64,000 nt of DNA from Proteobacteria bacterium UBA1148 (lineage in GTDB: Bacteria; Pseudomonadota; Gammaproteobacteria; Steroidobacterales; Rariloculaceae). Position 1 is the stretch's first letter. Each line of letters starts with the position of its first letter. Under the pieces are notes generated by a model. It saw only the letters and a list, made by a program, of their open reading frames with translations, did no database searches and had not been told where the DNA came from. Below are positions 47,670-57,310 of the stretch, piece after piece. A program made the position numbers and the translations under genes. The DNA lies in contig DBZY01000049.1 in NCBI GenBank assembly GCA_002311835.1, forward strand, positions 51,810 to 115,809, read 5' to 3'.

Positions 47670-48552
47670 GCCCGTAATCGCCCGCTGGCGAGACTACTAC
47701 TCTCTCACGAAACCTAGGGTGGTGCAGTTATTGGTTTTTACTGCGATCGTAGGGATGTTTCTCGCGGCGCCTGGCATGGTGCCCTGGGACATTCTCTTGT
47801 TTGGCAGCTTGGGCATCGGATTTTCGGCAGCATCTGGAGCCGCAGTCAACCACATTCTAGATCAGCGTCTGGATGCGGAGATGGTGCGGACGCGCGATCG
47901 ACCCTTACCCACAGGGCGGATTAACGAAAAAGATGCCCTGACCTTTGCGATATGCCTAGGCTTTGTGGGTATAGCAGTACTGGTACTGTTGGTGAATCTG
48001 CTGACGGCGATGCTGACTTTTCTATCGCTCATCGGGTATGCGGTGGTTTATACCGTGTACCTGAAGCGAGCGACGCCTCAAAACATTGTTATTGGTGGTG
48101 CTGCGGGAGCCTCGCCCCCAGTTTTGGGTTGGACAGCCGTAACTAATGATGTCACAGGATACGCGCTACTACTTTTCCTGATCATATTTACTTGGACGCC
48201 ACCGCATTTCTGGGCGCTGGCGGTAGCGCGTAGAGATGACTATGCAAAAGCTGGTGTGCCAATGCTACCGGTTACCCATGGGTTAGAGGTCACAAAATCT
48301 TTCGTTTTGTACTATACGATTCTCCTGCTTCTTGTCTCGTTGCTCCCCTATCTAACGGGTGTGGCGGGAGTTCTTTATTTTTTCGGTGCACTGCTCCTCG
48401 GTGTGGGGTTTCTCTACTATGCGATCCTGCTGAAGTACGGTAGGGCTGAAAACATTGCCATGAGGACCTTTGCATATTCAATCAGCTATCTGATCGCGCT
48501 CTTTACCTTCTTGTTAGCCGATCACTATATTCCTACTTTTTGGCCCGAGTAG
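47638..48552 (+). CDS. cyoE: Protoheme IX farnesyltransferase
   Basis: 304 residues, polytopic UbiA-superfamily protein turning heme B into heme O. DYYSLTKPRVVQLLVFTAIVGMFLA, NHILDQRLDAEMVRTRDRPLPTGRI (first Asp-rich site), VYTVYLKRATPQNIVIGGAAGASPPVLGW, and WTPPHFWALAVARRDDYAKAGVPMLPV are the CtaB/CyoE signatures. Works with ctaA upstream; the target oxidase operon lies at 56-61 kb. Confidence 0.95.
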   Translation: MLTKEFDTINEPVIARWRDYYSLTKPRVVQLLVFTAIVGMFLAAPGMVPWDILLFGSLGIGFSAASGAAVNHILDQRLDAEMVRTRDRPLPTGRINEKDALTFAICLGFVGIAVLVLLVNLLTAMLTFLSLIGYAVVYTVYLKRATPQNIVIGGAAGASPPVLGWTAVTNDVTGYALLLFLIIFTWTPPHFWALAVARRDDYAKAGVPMLPVTHGLEVTKSFVLYYTILLLLVSLLPYLTGVAGVLYFFGALLLGVGFLYYAILLKYGRAENIAMRTFAYSISYLIALFTFLLADHYIPTFWPE

Positions 48553-48582
48553 TTTTTCGACTCAAGAGGGCCTTCTTACATC

Positions 48583-50733
48583 ATGGACGTCACCGCGATC
48601 GTCGATCCACTGAATGATGCGCAGAGGGAAGCAGTAACTGCTCCGAAGCGCCCCACGCTAGTGCTCGCAGGTGCCGGCAGCGGCAAGACTCGGGTGCTCG
48701 TACACCGTATTGCGTGGCTTATCTGCGTTGAGGGCCTTTCACCGCAACAGCTTCTTGCGGTCACGTTTACGAATAAAGCAGCCTCGGAAATGCGCCGAAG
48801 AATTGAAGCCCTTTTGGGATTTCCTACGAGACACTTTTGGATCGGAACATTTCACGGTCTGGCTCACCGCTTGCTGAGAATCCACTGGCACGAGGCAGGT
48901 CTGGCAGAAGGGTTTCAGATAATGGATTCGGAGGATCAACTGCGTATGGTTCGCCGCTTACTAAAGAGGCTGGAACTAGACGAAAATGAGTGGATACCCC
49001 GGGAAATGCAGTGGTTTATAAACGCTCAAAAGGATGAGGGGCTCCGACCGGATCGGGTTAATGATGATGGGGACCTAAAGCGCGGCCAGATGATCGAATT
49101 TTATAAGCGTTACGAGAAAATGTGCGTAGATTCATCCATTGTTGATTTCGGCGAGCTTCTGTTGCGCGCGCTAGAATTGCTCAAGAAAAAGTCTGACATT
49201 CTCGGACAGTATCGTGCGCGATTCCATCATCTGCTAGTGGATGAGTTTCAGGACACCAACACGATTCAGTATCAATGGCTAAAGCTACTGGCAGGCACTG
49301 AGGGGACGCCTTTTGTCGTGGGAGATGATGACCAATCCATTTATCGTTGGCGTGGTGCGCGAGTCGAGAATCTTCATCTTTTTGAGAAGGATTTCAAAGG
49401 AACTCATATTGTAAGACTGGAGCAGAATTATCGTTCAACCGCCAATATCTTAAATGCCGCAAACGCCATTATTACAAACAATAGTTCTCGATTAGGAAAA
49501 AAACTCTGGACTGAGGGAGATTCTGGAGAGCCTATCATGTTGTATCGCGCGTTTAATGAGCGAGATGAAGCAGAGTTCGTCATCAACCGTATTACAGATC
49601 ACATTGAGCAGGGATACAAACGAAGTGAGATCGCAGTACTCTATCGATCCAATGCCCAATCTAGGGTTTTTGAAGAGGCTCTTCTTGCGGCTGGAATTCC
49701 GTACCGTGTCTACGGAGGACAAAGGTTTTTTGAGCGCGCCGAGATCAAAAATGCACTAGCTTATTTGCGGCTCATCGCAAATCGGGATGATGATCCCTCA
49801 TTCGAACGCGTCGTTAACACCCCTTCTCGCGGTGTTGGGGCTAGGACAATAGAGGCGGTACGAGCACATGCGGTACGACAAGATTCGAGCCTGTGGCGTG
49901 CGGCTGTTGCGATCATCAGTGACGACGAGCTTCCAAAGCGCTCTAGACGAGCGCTCTCGAAGTTTCTGCAGTTGGTGAATAGCTTGGACTCTGACACTGG
50001 TGAAATGCCTTTACACGATCAAGTTCGGTACATTACAGAGGCAAGTGGCCTGATTGCGCATCATGGCCGTGATGGGCAGATGAGCGGAGAAGCTCGAATT
50101 GAGAATCTTGAGGAGCTTGTGAGCGCTGCGCGTGGGCTCATTCGTGATGATGATTCTGAGTTACCTCCTCTGGCAGAATTTCTCTCCTACGCAGTGCTGG
50201 AGTCGGGAGAGGGACAAGCCGAGGCCTATGAGGATGGAGTCCAACTGATGACTCTCCATTCAGCAAAAGGCTTAGAATTTCCGCTGGTTTTTTTGTGTGG
50301 TTTGGAAGATGGTTTGTTTCCTCATCAGCGGTCTTTAAACGACATGGGCGGATTAGAGGAGGAACGGCGGCTGTGCTATGTGGGTCTAACCCGAGCTCAG
50401 AAGCGGGTTTTTCTGACTTATGCTGAGCAGAGACGCCTGTACGGAACCGATAATTTTGGCCTGCCTTCCCGCTTTATTGGCGAGATCCCCCAGGAGCTTC
50501 TTGAGGAAGTGAGGCCTGCTCTTTCTGTATCCCGTCCTATTTACAGGCCGAAAAATCCTCTCGAAGCTGCTGTAGCTATTGATCTCGGGCAGCGGGTTCG
50601 ACACCAAAAGTTCGGTGATGGAGTCGTACTCAACTGTGAGGGCAGCGGATCTCATGCCCGCGTTCAGGTTAATTTCGAGCGAGTCGGGACAAAATGGCTA
50701 GTGATTGCGTATGCCAACCTAGAACTGATGTAA
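48583..50733 (+). CDS. uvrD: DNA helicase II
   Basis: 716 residues, SF1A helicase. LNDAQREAVTAP, Walker A LAGAGSGKTRVLVHR, TFTNKAASEMRRR, Walker B LLVDEFQDTNTIQY, GDDDQSIYRWRGA, LEQNYRST, TLHSAKGLEFPLVFLCGLEDGLFP, EEERRLCYVGLTRA. The C-terminal block GQRVRHQKFGDGVVLNCEG distinguishes UvrD from Rep. Acts in excision and mismatch repair. Confidence 0.95.
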   Translation: MDVTAIVDPLNDAQREAVTAPKRPTLVLAGAGSGKTRVLVHRIAWLICVEGLSPQQLLAVTFTNKAASEMRRRIEALLGFPTRHFWIGTFHGLAHRLLRIHWHEAGLAEGFQIMDSEDQLRMVRRLLKRLELDENEWIPREMQWFINAQKDEGLRPDRVNDDGDLKRGQMIEFYKRYEKMCVDSSIVDFGELLLRALELLKKKSDILGQYRARFHHLLVDEFQDTNTIQYQWLKLLAGTEGTPFVVGDDDQSIYRWRGARVENLHLFEKDFKGTHIVRLEQNYRSTANILNAANAIITNNSSRLGKKLWTEGDSGEPIMLYRAFNERDEAEFVINRITDHIEQGYKRSEIAVLYRSNAQSRVFEEALLAAGIPYRVYGGQRFFERAEIKNALAYLRLIANRDDDPSFERVVNTPSRGVGARTIEAVRAHAVRQDSSLWRAAVAIISDDELPKRSRRALSKFLQLVNSLDSDTGEMPLHDQVRYITEASGLIAHHGRDGQMSGEARIENLEELVSAARGLIRDDDSELPPLAEFLSYAVLESGEGQAEAYEDGVQLMTLHSAKGLEFPLVFLCGLEDGLFPHQRSLNDMGGLEEERRLCYVGLTRAQKRVFLTYAEQRRLYGTDNFGLPSRFIGEIPQELLEEVRPALSVSRPIYRPKNPLEAAVAIDLGQRVRHQKFGDGVVLNCEGSGSHARVQVNFERVGTKWLVIAYANLELM

Positions 50734-50764
50734 ACTACGCGCCGATTTTGCGCAACATCCCATC

Positions 50765-52126
50765 ATGAATATTCTAATTTTGGGTGCAGGACAAGTTGGT
50801 ACCACGGTTGCCTATAGTTTGGCCCGTGAGGAAGCCAACGAGGTCACTATTGTTGATCGCGACCCCGAGGTATTGCGTGAGCTACAGGATCGTCTGGATG
50901 TACGTACCGTTCTAGGGCACGTGGCACACCCCGAAGTGCTCGAAAGGGCGGGTGCTGGGGACGCCGATATGATCATCGCGCTTACGAATAGCGATGAGGT
51001 CAACATAGTGGCCTGTCAGGTAGCGTATGCTCTTTTCCAAACCCCGAGGAAAATTGCCAGAATCAGGGCGGCGGAATACACCAAGCATCAAATATTTTTT
51101 AAGGGCGAAGGTTTGCCGGTCGACTTCATTATAAGCCCGGAAGAGTTAGTGACCGAACACATTGAGGAGCTTATCCATTTCCCCGGAGCTCTCCAGGTTC
51201 TAGAGTTCGCGGAAGGTAGGGTGAGACTGGTGGCTGCGCGGGCTCATGAGGGCGGTGCATTGATTGGGCACCCTCTCAGGGAGCTATCAGATCACATCCC
51301 GAACGTAGAGTGCCGTGTTGTGGCTATCTATCGGGACGGAGAAGGGATCATCCCGGACGGGGATACCGTCGTAGAGGAAGATGACGAAGTTTTTTTTGTT
51401 GTCGCTCGCAAAGATATTCGATCTGTACTCAGCGAAATGCGTAAGCTCGATGAGCCAGTCAAACGTGTCGTCATCGCGGGCGGTGGGAACATTGGCATTC
51501 GCCTTGCAAAGGCGCTGGAGAATACCACCCAAGTTAAAGTTATTGAACGTAACCGCGACCGTGTTATAGCAGTGTCGGAGAGCCTCGACAAAGCTATTGT
51601 GTTACACGGTGATGCATCCAATGAGGAATTGTTGCTGGAGGAGAATATCGATAGTGCGGACGTGTTTGTATCCGTCACCAACTCGGAAGAGGGGAACATT
51701 CTTTCTGCCATGTTGGCAAAGCGTCTCGGTGCTCATAAAGTCATGGCGCTGATAAATAAACCAGTCTATGAGGAGCTATTGGCGGCAGGAACCGTAGATA
51801 TTGCAATATCTCCGCAACAGATCACCTTGGGCGCACTGCTTGCTCATGTTCGGAGGGGGGACGTTGTTAAAGTCCATGCGCTCAGGCACGGTGCTGCTGA
51901 AGCGATCGAAGCGGTTGCACACGGGGATGAGAGTAAGTCACGAGTGGTGGGCAGAGCTATAGAAGACGTCCACCTGCCCAATGGTGCAACCATTAGCGCC
52001 ATCGTTCGGGGGGATGATGTGCTTATGGCTCACCACGATACAGTGATAGAAGAAGATGATCACCTTATTCTATTCATGTCTGATCGTCGGCAAATCGATC
52101 AAGTCGAGCAATTGTTCGAGATTTAA
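50765..52126 (+). CDS. trkA: Trk potassium uptake regulator TrkA
   Basis: 453 residues. Two NAD-binding RCK repeats: ILILGAGQVGTTVAYSLA at residue 2 and VVIAGGGNIGIRLAKAL near 230, each followed by a TrkA_C domain (ending in EDDEVFFVVAR and EDDHLILFMSD). Cytoplasmic, peripheral on the TrkH channel, gating K+ by nucleotide. Followed by trkH after 40 bases. Confidence 0.96.
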   Translation: MNILILGAGQVGTTVAYSLAREEANEVTIVDRDPEVLRELQDRLDVRTVLGHVAHPEVLERAGAGDADMIIALTNSDEVNIVACQVAYALFQTPRKIARIRAAEYTKHQIFFKGEGLPVDFIISPEELVTEHIEELIHFPGALQVLEFAEGRVRLVAARAHEGGALIGHPLRELSDHIPNVECRVVAIYRDGEGIIPDGDTVVEEDDEVFFVVARKDIRSVLSEMRKLDEPVKRVVIAGGGNIGIRLAKALENTTQVKVIERNRDRVIAVSESLDKAIVLHGDASNEELLLEENIDSADVFVSVTNSEEGNILSAMLAKRLGAHKVMALINKPVYEELLAAGTVDIAISPQQITLGALLAHVRRGDVVKVHALRHGAAEAIEAVAHGDESKSRVVGRAIEDVHLPNGATISAIVRGDDVLMAHHDTVIEEDDHLILFMSDRRQIDQVEQLFEI

Positions 52127-52166
52127 GTGAGCTTCTCTTGAGTACGGGGACTCACTCCTTCTACCT

Positions 52167-53618
52167 ATGACAAGATCTTCTGTCCAACGCATCATTGGTT
52201 TATTGCTGGCCATGTTCAGCGCCACGATGCTGATCCCCATAGTTGTGTCGCTCATCTTTGCTGATGGTGTCTGGCGGGCTTTCGCCGGGTCCTTCTTAAT
52301 TATTCTGGGATGCGGAATAGTTATATGGTGGCCGGTGCGCGGCGAGAGGCGCGAGTTGCGATTACGAGACGGTTTTCTAGTGGTAGCGCTCTTCTGGGCT
52401 GTGCTGGGGATGTTTGGGGCTACGCCTTTTCTGCTAGTGGATAATCCTCAGATGAGCTTCACTGATGCGGTCTTTGAGTCGGTATCGGGGCTCACGACCA
52501 CCGGTGCCACGGTTTTGTCTGGCCTCGACGTGCTGCCCAAATCGATCCTCTATTACCGACAACAGCTTCAATGGTTTGGGGGCTTGGGGATCATCGTTCT
52601 TGCAGTTGCAGTGCTACCGATGCTCGGGGTTGGAGGCATGCAGTTGTATCGAGCAGAGACTCCAGGCCCTGTAAAGGATACGAAGCTGACTCCACGTATC
52701 ATGGAAACGGCGAAGGCTCTTTGGTACGTTTACCTTGGTATCACTGTTGTATGCGGATTTGCCTACTGGGCAGCGGGCATGAGTATTTTTGATGCGATTT
52801 GCCACGCCTTTAGCACGGTAGCTATCGGGGGATTCTCGACCTATGACGCGAGTATCGGGCACTTCAACAGTCCGTTAATCGATATGCTCGCAGTTATCTT
52901 CATGTTTATCGCAGGGGTTAATTTTTCTCTACATTTTTTGGCATGGCGCCACAGATCAGTGGGACACTATTTGATAGATCCGGAGTTTCGCACTTACCTA
53001 AAGTTTTTAGTTTGGCTTACGCTTTTAGTTCTTCTTTATCTCTACTGGACCGGACACTATTCCACTTTCTTAGAGACGGTTACGAAGGGACTATTCCAGG
53101 TTATATCTATTGGTACGACGACAGGCTTCACTACCACTGATTTCACTGTCTGGCCAGGAGCTCTTCCAGTTATTTTAATTCTTTCCAGCTTTATTGGAGG
53201 TTGTGCGGGATCAACCGCCGGAGGCATAAAAGTCATTCGCTGGTTACTCATGTACAGACAAGGAATTAGAGAGGTTCAAAGATTAGTTCACCCTAGCGCC
53301 GAGATCCCGGTGAAGTTGGGCTCGAAGGTTGTTCATCATCGCGTCGTCGAAGCTGTGTGGGGATTTTTTGCGGTTTATATTGTGGTTTTCGGGGTGTTGC
53401 TCATCGTTCAGTTGGCGAGTGGCTTGGATCAAGTTTCTTCTTTCGCCGCCGTTGCAGCAACATTGAACAATCTAGGGCCTGGCTTAGGTGAGGTTGCTTC
53501 AGGATTTGCTGGTGTGAGCATCGTGGGCAAATGGTCCGCGGTTTGCGGAATGCTGCTCGGAAGATTAGAAATCTTTACCTTCCTGGTATTGATTACGCCC
53601 ACATTCTGGAGGCCTTGA
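52167..53618 (+). CDS. trkH: Trk potassium uptake channel TrkH
   Basis: 483 residues, about ten hydrophobic segments. P-loop selectivity segments: SVSGLTTTGATVL, HAFSTVAIGGFSTYD, SIGTTTGFTTTDF and AATLNNLGPGLG, the four-repeat SKT (KtrB/TrkH) pattern. GGCAGSTAGGIKVIR is the gating-loop region of the TrkH class. Inner membrane partner of TrkA just upstream. Confidence 0.95.
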   Translation: MTRSSVQRIIGLLLAMFSATMLIPIVVSLIFADGVWRAFAGSFLIILGCGIVIWWPVRGERRELRLRDGFLVVALFWAVLGMFGATPFLLVDNPQMSFTDAVFESVSGLTTTGATVLSGLDVLPKSILYYRQQLQWFGGLGIIVLAVAVLPMLGVGGMQLYRAETPGPVKDTKLTPRIMETAKALWYVYLGITVVCGFAYWAAGMSIFDAICHAFSTVAIGGFSTYDASIGHFNSPLIDMLAVIFMFIAGVNFSLHFLAWRHRSVGHYLIDPEFRTYLKFLVWLTLLVLLYLYWTGHYSTFLETVTKGLFQVISIGTTTGFTTTDFTVWPGALPVILILSSFIGGCAGSTAGGIKVIRWLLMYRQGIREVQRLVHPSAEIPVKLGSKVVHHRVVEAVWGFFAVYIVVFGVLLIVQLASGLDQVSSFAAVAATLNNLGPGLGEVASGFAGVSIVGKWSAVCGMLLGRLEIFTFLVLITPTFWRP

Positions 53619-53619
53619 T

Positions 53620-53985
53620 GTGAGTACTGTGGAGAGATTCGAGGCTATATTGAAGGATGGTGCTGACAGTGCAAGCTTGCGGTTCGCACTTGGAACCGAA
53701 TACATGAAGCTTGCTGACTTTGAAACAGAGGCCTCGCCACAATCAATAACAGCGCGGGCTCTACTTCGGACTCGCGCTATTGAACACCTGCGGGCAGCGG
53801 TAGTAATGGATTCGGAGTATTCAGCTGCGTGGAAGTCTCTGGGTAGAGCAGAGACAGATGCAGGTCTGCAAAAAGATGCCGTTAAGAGCTATCAAAAAGG
53901 TATTCATGCGGCCACCCAGCATGGTGACGTACAAGCCGCACGAGAAATGAAAGTTTTTCTCAAGCGCTTACAACGGCATGGTTGA
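53620..53985 (+). CDS. Small TPR-type protein
   Basis: 121 residues, GTG start one base after the trkH stop. Tetratricopeptide-like repeats: ASLRFALGTEYMKL..., ARAIEHLRAAVVMDSEYSAAWKSLGRAET, AVKSYQKGIHAATQHGD. Likely a soluble protein-binding module of unknown partner. It resembles the small TPR genes seen downstream of various gammaproteobacterial genes; no specific role can be given. Confidence 0.65.
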   Translation: MSTVERFEAILKDGADSASLRFALGTEYMKLADFETEASPQSITARALLRTRAIEHLRAAVVMDSEYSAAWKSLGRAETDAGLQKDAVKSYQKGIHAATQHGDVQAAREMKVFLKRLQRHG

Positions 53986-54023
53986 GCATGCTGCGTGTTT
54001 CTAGCGTTAGGGGAAGGAGTGTG

Positions 54024-54572
54024 ATGCTGGGGCTGAAAGAAGCTCTTGAGCGGCTTAGCGAACTCACCGGGGCAGTCGTGGCCTGGCTTACTGTTTTGAT
54101 GGTGGGTGGCACCTTTGTCATCGTTGTACTCCGCTATGCTTTCGATCTCGGCTGGATTGCTATGCAAGAAAGTATTACTTGGATGCATGCGGCGGTTTTT
54201 ATGCTCGGAGCGGCCTACACCCTGAAACGGGATGGGCATGTCCGAGTCGATATCTTCTATCGCAATATGTCGGACCATAACAAGGCTTTAGTAGATCTGG
54301 TAGGGACGGCGATTTTGCTCTTGCCAATGACCATATTTTTAACCGTCTCAAGCTGGGATTATGTGTCAACGTCTTGGGCTATCGGGGAGGCTTCCCGTGA
54401 AGCTGGGGGATTACCATATCCGTTTGTCCCAATACTAAAAAGTATCATCCCCGCCACTGCAATTATGCTGATTTTGCAAGGTATCGCGAACTCCATTGCT
54501 GCCATCATGATTTTGGCGAATCAAATGCCATCGACGCCAGAAAGCGATGCTCCTCAGAGTGACGTGATCTAA
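54024..54572 (+). CDS. TRAP transporter small permease subunit (DctQ type)
   Basis: 182 residues from ATG 54024, chosen because GGGAAGGAG lies 5-12 bases upstream; an in-frame GTG-region start at 53982 also exists. Four hydrophobic segments, with VVLRYAF, W-x-x-E-S/L-type ESITWMHAAVFMLGAAYTLKRDGHVRVDIFY and PFVPILKSIIPATAIML, matching the DctQ family. Forms the inner-membrane complex with the DctM-type subunit that follows; stop and start overlap (TAATG). Confidence 0.87.
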   Translation: MLGLKEALERLSELTGAVVAWLTVLMVGGTFVIVVLRYAFDLGWIAMQESITWMHAAVFMLGAAYTLKRDGHVRVDIFYRNMSDHNKALVDLVGTAILLLPMTIFLTVSSWDYVSTSWAIGEASREAGGLPYPFVPILKSIIPATAIMLILQGIANSIAAIMILANQMPSTPESDAPQSDVI

Positions 54573-55945
54573 TGGAGTGGATAGCCCTTTTAATGTTTGT
54601 CGTGGTAGTGATTGTGCTGCTCGCAGGATTTCCTGTCGCATTTTCTCTTGGTGGAATTGCGCTGATATTCGCTTGGGTTGGGGCATTACTTGGGATTTTC
54701 GATGCCGCTTTTCTTGGCACCATGCCCAACCGGGTGTTTGGAATCATGAGTAACCAGACATTGATGGCTGTGCCACTGTTCGTTTTCATGGGCATCACGC
54801 TGGAGCGTGCCAAAATTGCCGAAAACCTCCTAGACAGTCTCAGCCGTTTGTTTGGCCAGTTGCGTGGTGGACTTGGCATCTCGGTCACTATTGTGGGGAT
54901 GCTGCTCGCGGCGAGCACTGGAATTGTAGGAGCAACGGTGGTCACCATGGGGCTCCTCTCACTACCAACCATGCTACGTCGTGGCTACGATCCAGCAATA
55001 GCGACCGGCATCATTTGTGCATCGGGCACCCTCGGTCAGATAATTCCACCATCGATTATTCTGGTACTGCTAGGGGACGTGTTGTCGTCTGCCTATAGCC
55101 AGTCGCAGCTCAATCAGGGTATTTTTTCTCCAGACACGGTGTCTGTCGGAGATTTATTCCTCGGCGCTCTGGTTCCCGGGCTCGCGCTCGTCGGACTTTA
55201 TATTATTTATCTAATTGGGATCGCCATTGTAAGGCCTGAGACTATGCCTCCTCATGAGAGTTCGGAATCCGAGAAGGCTGGTTTGAGAGAAGTGGTATCC
55301 GCTCTTTTCCCTCCTTTGATATTGATTCTTGCGGTACTGGGATCAATCATCGCCGGACTGGCAACCCCCACGGAAGCTGCCGCTGTTGGCGCTATGGGGG
55401 CCCTTCTATTGGCTCTGGTGAAAGGTCGGTTTTCCATGGGACGCTTAGTCGAGGTCATGGAGAGCACAGTTCGTATCAGTAGCATGGTTTTTCTAATCTT
55501 AATCGGTGCGTCGATATTCTCATTAGTTTTTAGAGGCTACGGTGGCGACAGTTTGGTCCATGAACTGCTCTTGAATTTACCGGGCGGTGTCGTTGGCGCC
55601 ATGCTTACTGTAATGCTCTTGATGTTCCTACTAGGCTTTGTGCTCGATTTTATTGAGATAACTTTTGTTGTGGTACCCATCGTTGGCCCCATCCTATTAA
55701 CAATGGGGATTGATCCCATTTGGTTGGGCGTGATGATTGCTATCAATTTGCAAACATCCTTTTTGACGCCTCCCTTCGGATTTGCGTTGTTCTATTTGCG
55801 TGGAGTAGCTCCGGAAAGCGTTGAGACAAGGGACATTTATCGCGGCGTGATGCCCTTCGTCGCCATACAATTATTAGCTTTGGCGGCTCTGGCTCTTTTT
55901 CCGGGGCTTGCCACGTGGTTGCCCTCGGTGGTCTATGGACGCTAA
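54572..55945 (+). CDS. TRAP transporter large permease subunit (DctM type)
   Basis: 457 residues, about 12 hydrophobic segments. LLAGFPVAFSLGGIAL, TLMAVPLFVFMG, GLGISVTIVGMLLAASTGIVGATVVTMGLLSLPTMLRRGYDPAIATGIICASGTLGQIIPPSIILV and ATPTEAAAVGAMGALLLAL are the DctM signature regions; about residue 360 GFVLDFIEITFVVVPIVGPIL. Substrates of such systems are often C4-dicarboxylates or other organic acids. The periplasmic binding protein (DctP) needed for TRAP transport is not encoded next to it. Confidence 0.9.
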   Translation: MEWIALLMFVVVVIVLLAGFPVAFSLGGIALIFAWVGALLGIFDAAFLGTMPNRVFGIMSNQTLMAVPLFVFMGITLERAKIAENLLDSLSRLFGQLRGGLGISVTIVGMLLAASTGIVGATVVTMGLLSLPTMLRRGYDPAIATGIICASGTLGQIIPPSIILVLLGDVLSSAYSQSQLNQGIFSPDTVSVGDLFLGALVPGLALVGLYIIYLIGIAIVRPETMPPHESSESEKAGLREVVSALFPPLILILAVLGSIIAGLATPTEAAAVGAMGALLLALVKGRFSMGRLVEVMESTVRISSMVFLILIGASIFSLVFRGYGGDSLVHELLLNLPGGVVGAMLTVMLLMFLLGFVLDFIEITFVVVPIVGPILLTMGIDPIWLGVMIAINLQTSFLTPPFGFALFYLRGVAPESVETRDIYRGVMPFVAIQLLALAALALFPGLATWLPSVVYGR

Positions 55946-55967
55946 GGCGTTATCCGGAGTAGCAGTT

Positions 55968-56228
55968 CTAGTCGGTTTTTTTCTTGACGTCTAGTAACCA
56001 CCATGCCAGAAAGCCGTAAATCATCAGCACGGTTGCAATGGTGATGAATGGCAGGGGGGGCAACCAGATAGGTATATCGGCAATGCTTTCATACGGTCCC
56101 AGAGCGGGCGCTATAGCTGCGCCGGCGAACAGTCCGATGAAAATACCGATGGCTAGCTTTGGCTGGTTTCGCCAGGCCAATCCCCACAGAATTAGAAAGA
56201 TAACAAAGATGATTATTGCCCAAGGCAT
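55968..56228 (-). CDS. Small membrane protein at the end of the oxidase operon
   Basis: 86 residues from ATG 56228, seven bases after the subunit IV stop, so clearly co-transcribed. Three hydrophobic segments (about residues 3-18, 26-43, 58-77), ending in a basic KKKTD tail. I do not recognise the family. It may be an assembly or accessory subunit of the oxidase; position is the only support. An extended frame to 56288 overlaps the subunit IV gene and is unlikely. Confidence 0.6.
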   Translation of the reverse strand: MPWAIIIFVIFLILWGLAWRNQPKLAIGIFIGLFAGAAIAPALGPYESIADIPIWLPPLPFITIATVLMIYGFLAWWLLDVKKKTD

Positions 56229-56235
56229 TTCTAGC

Positions 56236-56610
56236 CTAGTGTCCTTCCTCAGTGGCATGTTCTTGTGCCACGAAGTTTGTCTCACCAAAGAAGTTCAGCC
56301 GGGTAAGTAAAGTATAGTCACCTTCCACGGCCATAAGCCCAATCAGGAAGAGAAGCAAAACTGGTGGTCCTAAAATTGCATAGATTAAGGCAACACGTTC
56401 CCATGCCATATGCATGAAGATCGCAATGATAAAGCCTGCCTTCGCAAGCATGAAGATAAGGATTAATGACCATCTCAGGTAGCTTTCAAATCCCAGGTAA
56501 TCTACAAGATATGAAAGTGTGCTGAGTACGAACAGCAGTAGCCATACCCAGAGATAGATGCTGAGAGAGTGTTCTTGGTGTCCTTCCGCTGCCATATGGT
56601 TTTCTACCAA
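56236..56610 (-). CDS. Cytochrome c oxidase subunit IV family protein
   Basis: 124 residues; ATG 56610 overlaps the subunit III stop by 7 bases, and a second Met at 56595 is possible. Three hydrophobic segments with IYLWVWLLLFVLSTLSYLVDYL, KAGFIIAIFMHMAWE and IGLMAVEGD..., the pattern of bacterial COX4_pro small subunits. Also His-rich at both ends (HMAAEGHQEH, EEGH). Inner membrane, accessory to the aa3-type oxidase. Confidence 0.82.
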   Translation of the reverse strand: MVENHMAAEGHQEHSLSIYLWVWLLLFVLSTLSYLVDYLGFESYLRWSLILIFMLAKAGFIIAIFMHMAWERVALIYAILGPPVLLLFLIGLMAVEGDYTLLTRLNFFGETNFVAQEHATEEGH

Positions 56611-57296
56611 AGATAAAAGAATGCAAAAATGAATACCCAGACAAGGTCAACAAAATGCCAGTAAAGCCCGGTAATCTCCACGATTTCGTAATTGCCCGAG
56701 GCCTCATAATCTCCTTTGAGTACTTTTAATGCGACGACGCTTAGATAGATGACCCCAATAGAGACATGTGCGCCATGGAAGCCAGTGATCATAAAAAAAC
56801 TCGAGCCGAACTGAGCAGCTCCCATAGGATTTCCCCAGGGGCGTACGCCCTCTTCCACAATTAGCTTCACCCACTCAAAGGCCTGCATGCCCACAAAAGT
56901 CGCCCCGAATGCGGCGGTAATGAACATTAGAGCCGCGGTCTTAGCCCGATCTTGCCGGTAACCGTAGTTAACAGCCAACGCCATCGTGCCGCTGCTGGTA
57001 ATCAAGATAAAGGTCATGATAGCGATTAGGATCAGTGGGATGGGGTCCCCTCCAAAACTCAGAGCAAAAACTTCGCTCGGATTTGGCCAAGGCACTCGTG
57101 TTGACATCCGCACGTTCATGTAGGAGGTCAGAAAGCAAGCGAAAATGAAAGTGTCGCTCAGGAGGAAAATCCACATCATGGCTTTTCCCCATGGAACCTG
57201 AAACGTTTGTTTGTCGGCACTCCAGTCGCGTGTAAAGTCTTGGAAGCCTTCGGGCAGTGCGAAAGTCGCTCCTGATTCAGACGAGTTAGATCCCAT
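56604..57296 (-). CDS. Heme-copper oxidase subunit III, first copy
   Basis: 230 residues with about five hydrophobic segments after a soluble N-terminal part. FLLSDTFIFACFLTSYMNVR, TSSGTMALAVNYGYRQD, FVGMQAFEWVKLI, ITGFHGAHVSIGVIYL and EITGLYWHFVDLVWVFIFAFFYLW are the COX3 family marks (WHFVDxVW). Second subunit III-like gene follows the usual first one in coxMNOP-type clusters; this one carries the most canonical C-terminus. Confidence 0.9.
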   Translation of the reverse strand: MGSNSSESGATFALPEGFQDFTRDWSADKQTFQVPWGKAMMWIFLLSDTFIFACFLTSYMNVRMSTRVPWPNPSEVFALSFGGDPIPLILIAIMTFILITSSGTMALAVNYGYRQDRAKTAALMFITAAFGATFVGMQAFEWVKLIVEEGVRPWGNPMGAAQFGSSFFMITGFHGAHVSIGVIYLSVVALKVLKGDYEASGNYEIVEITGLYWHFVDLVWVFIFAFFYLW

Positions 57297-57310
57297 ACGA
57301 CCTTAACTCT

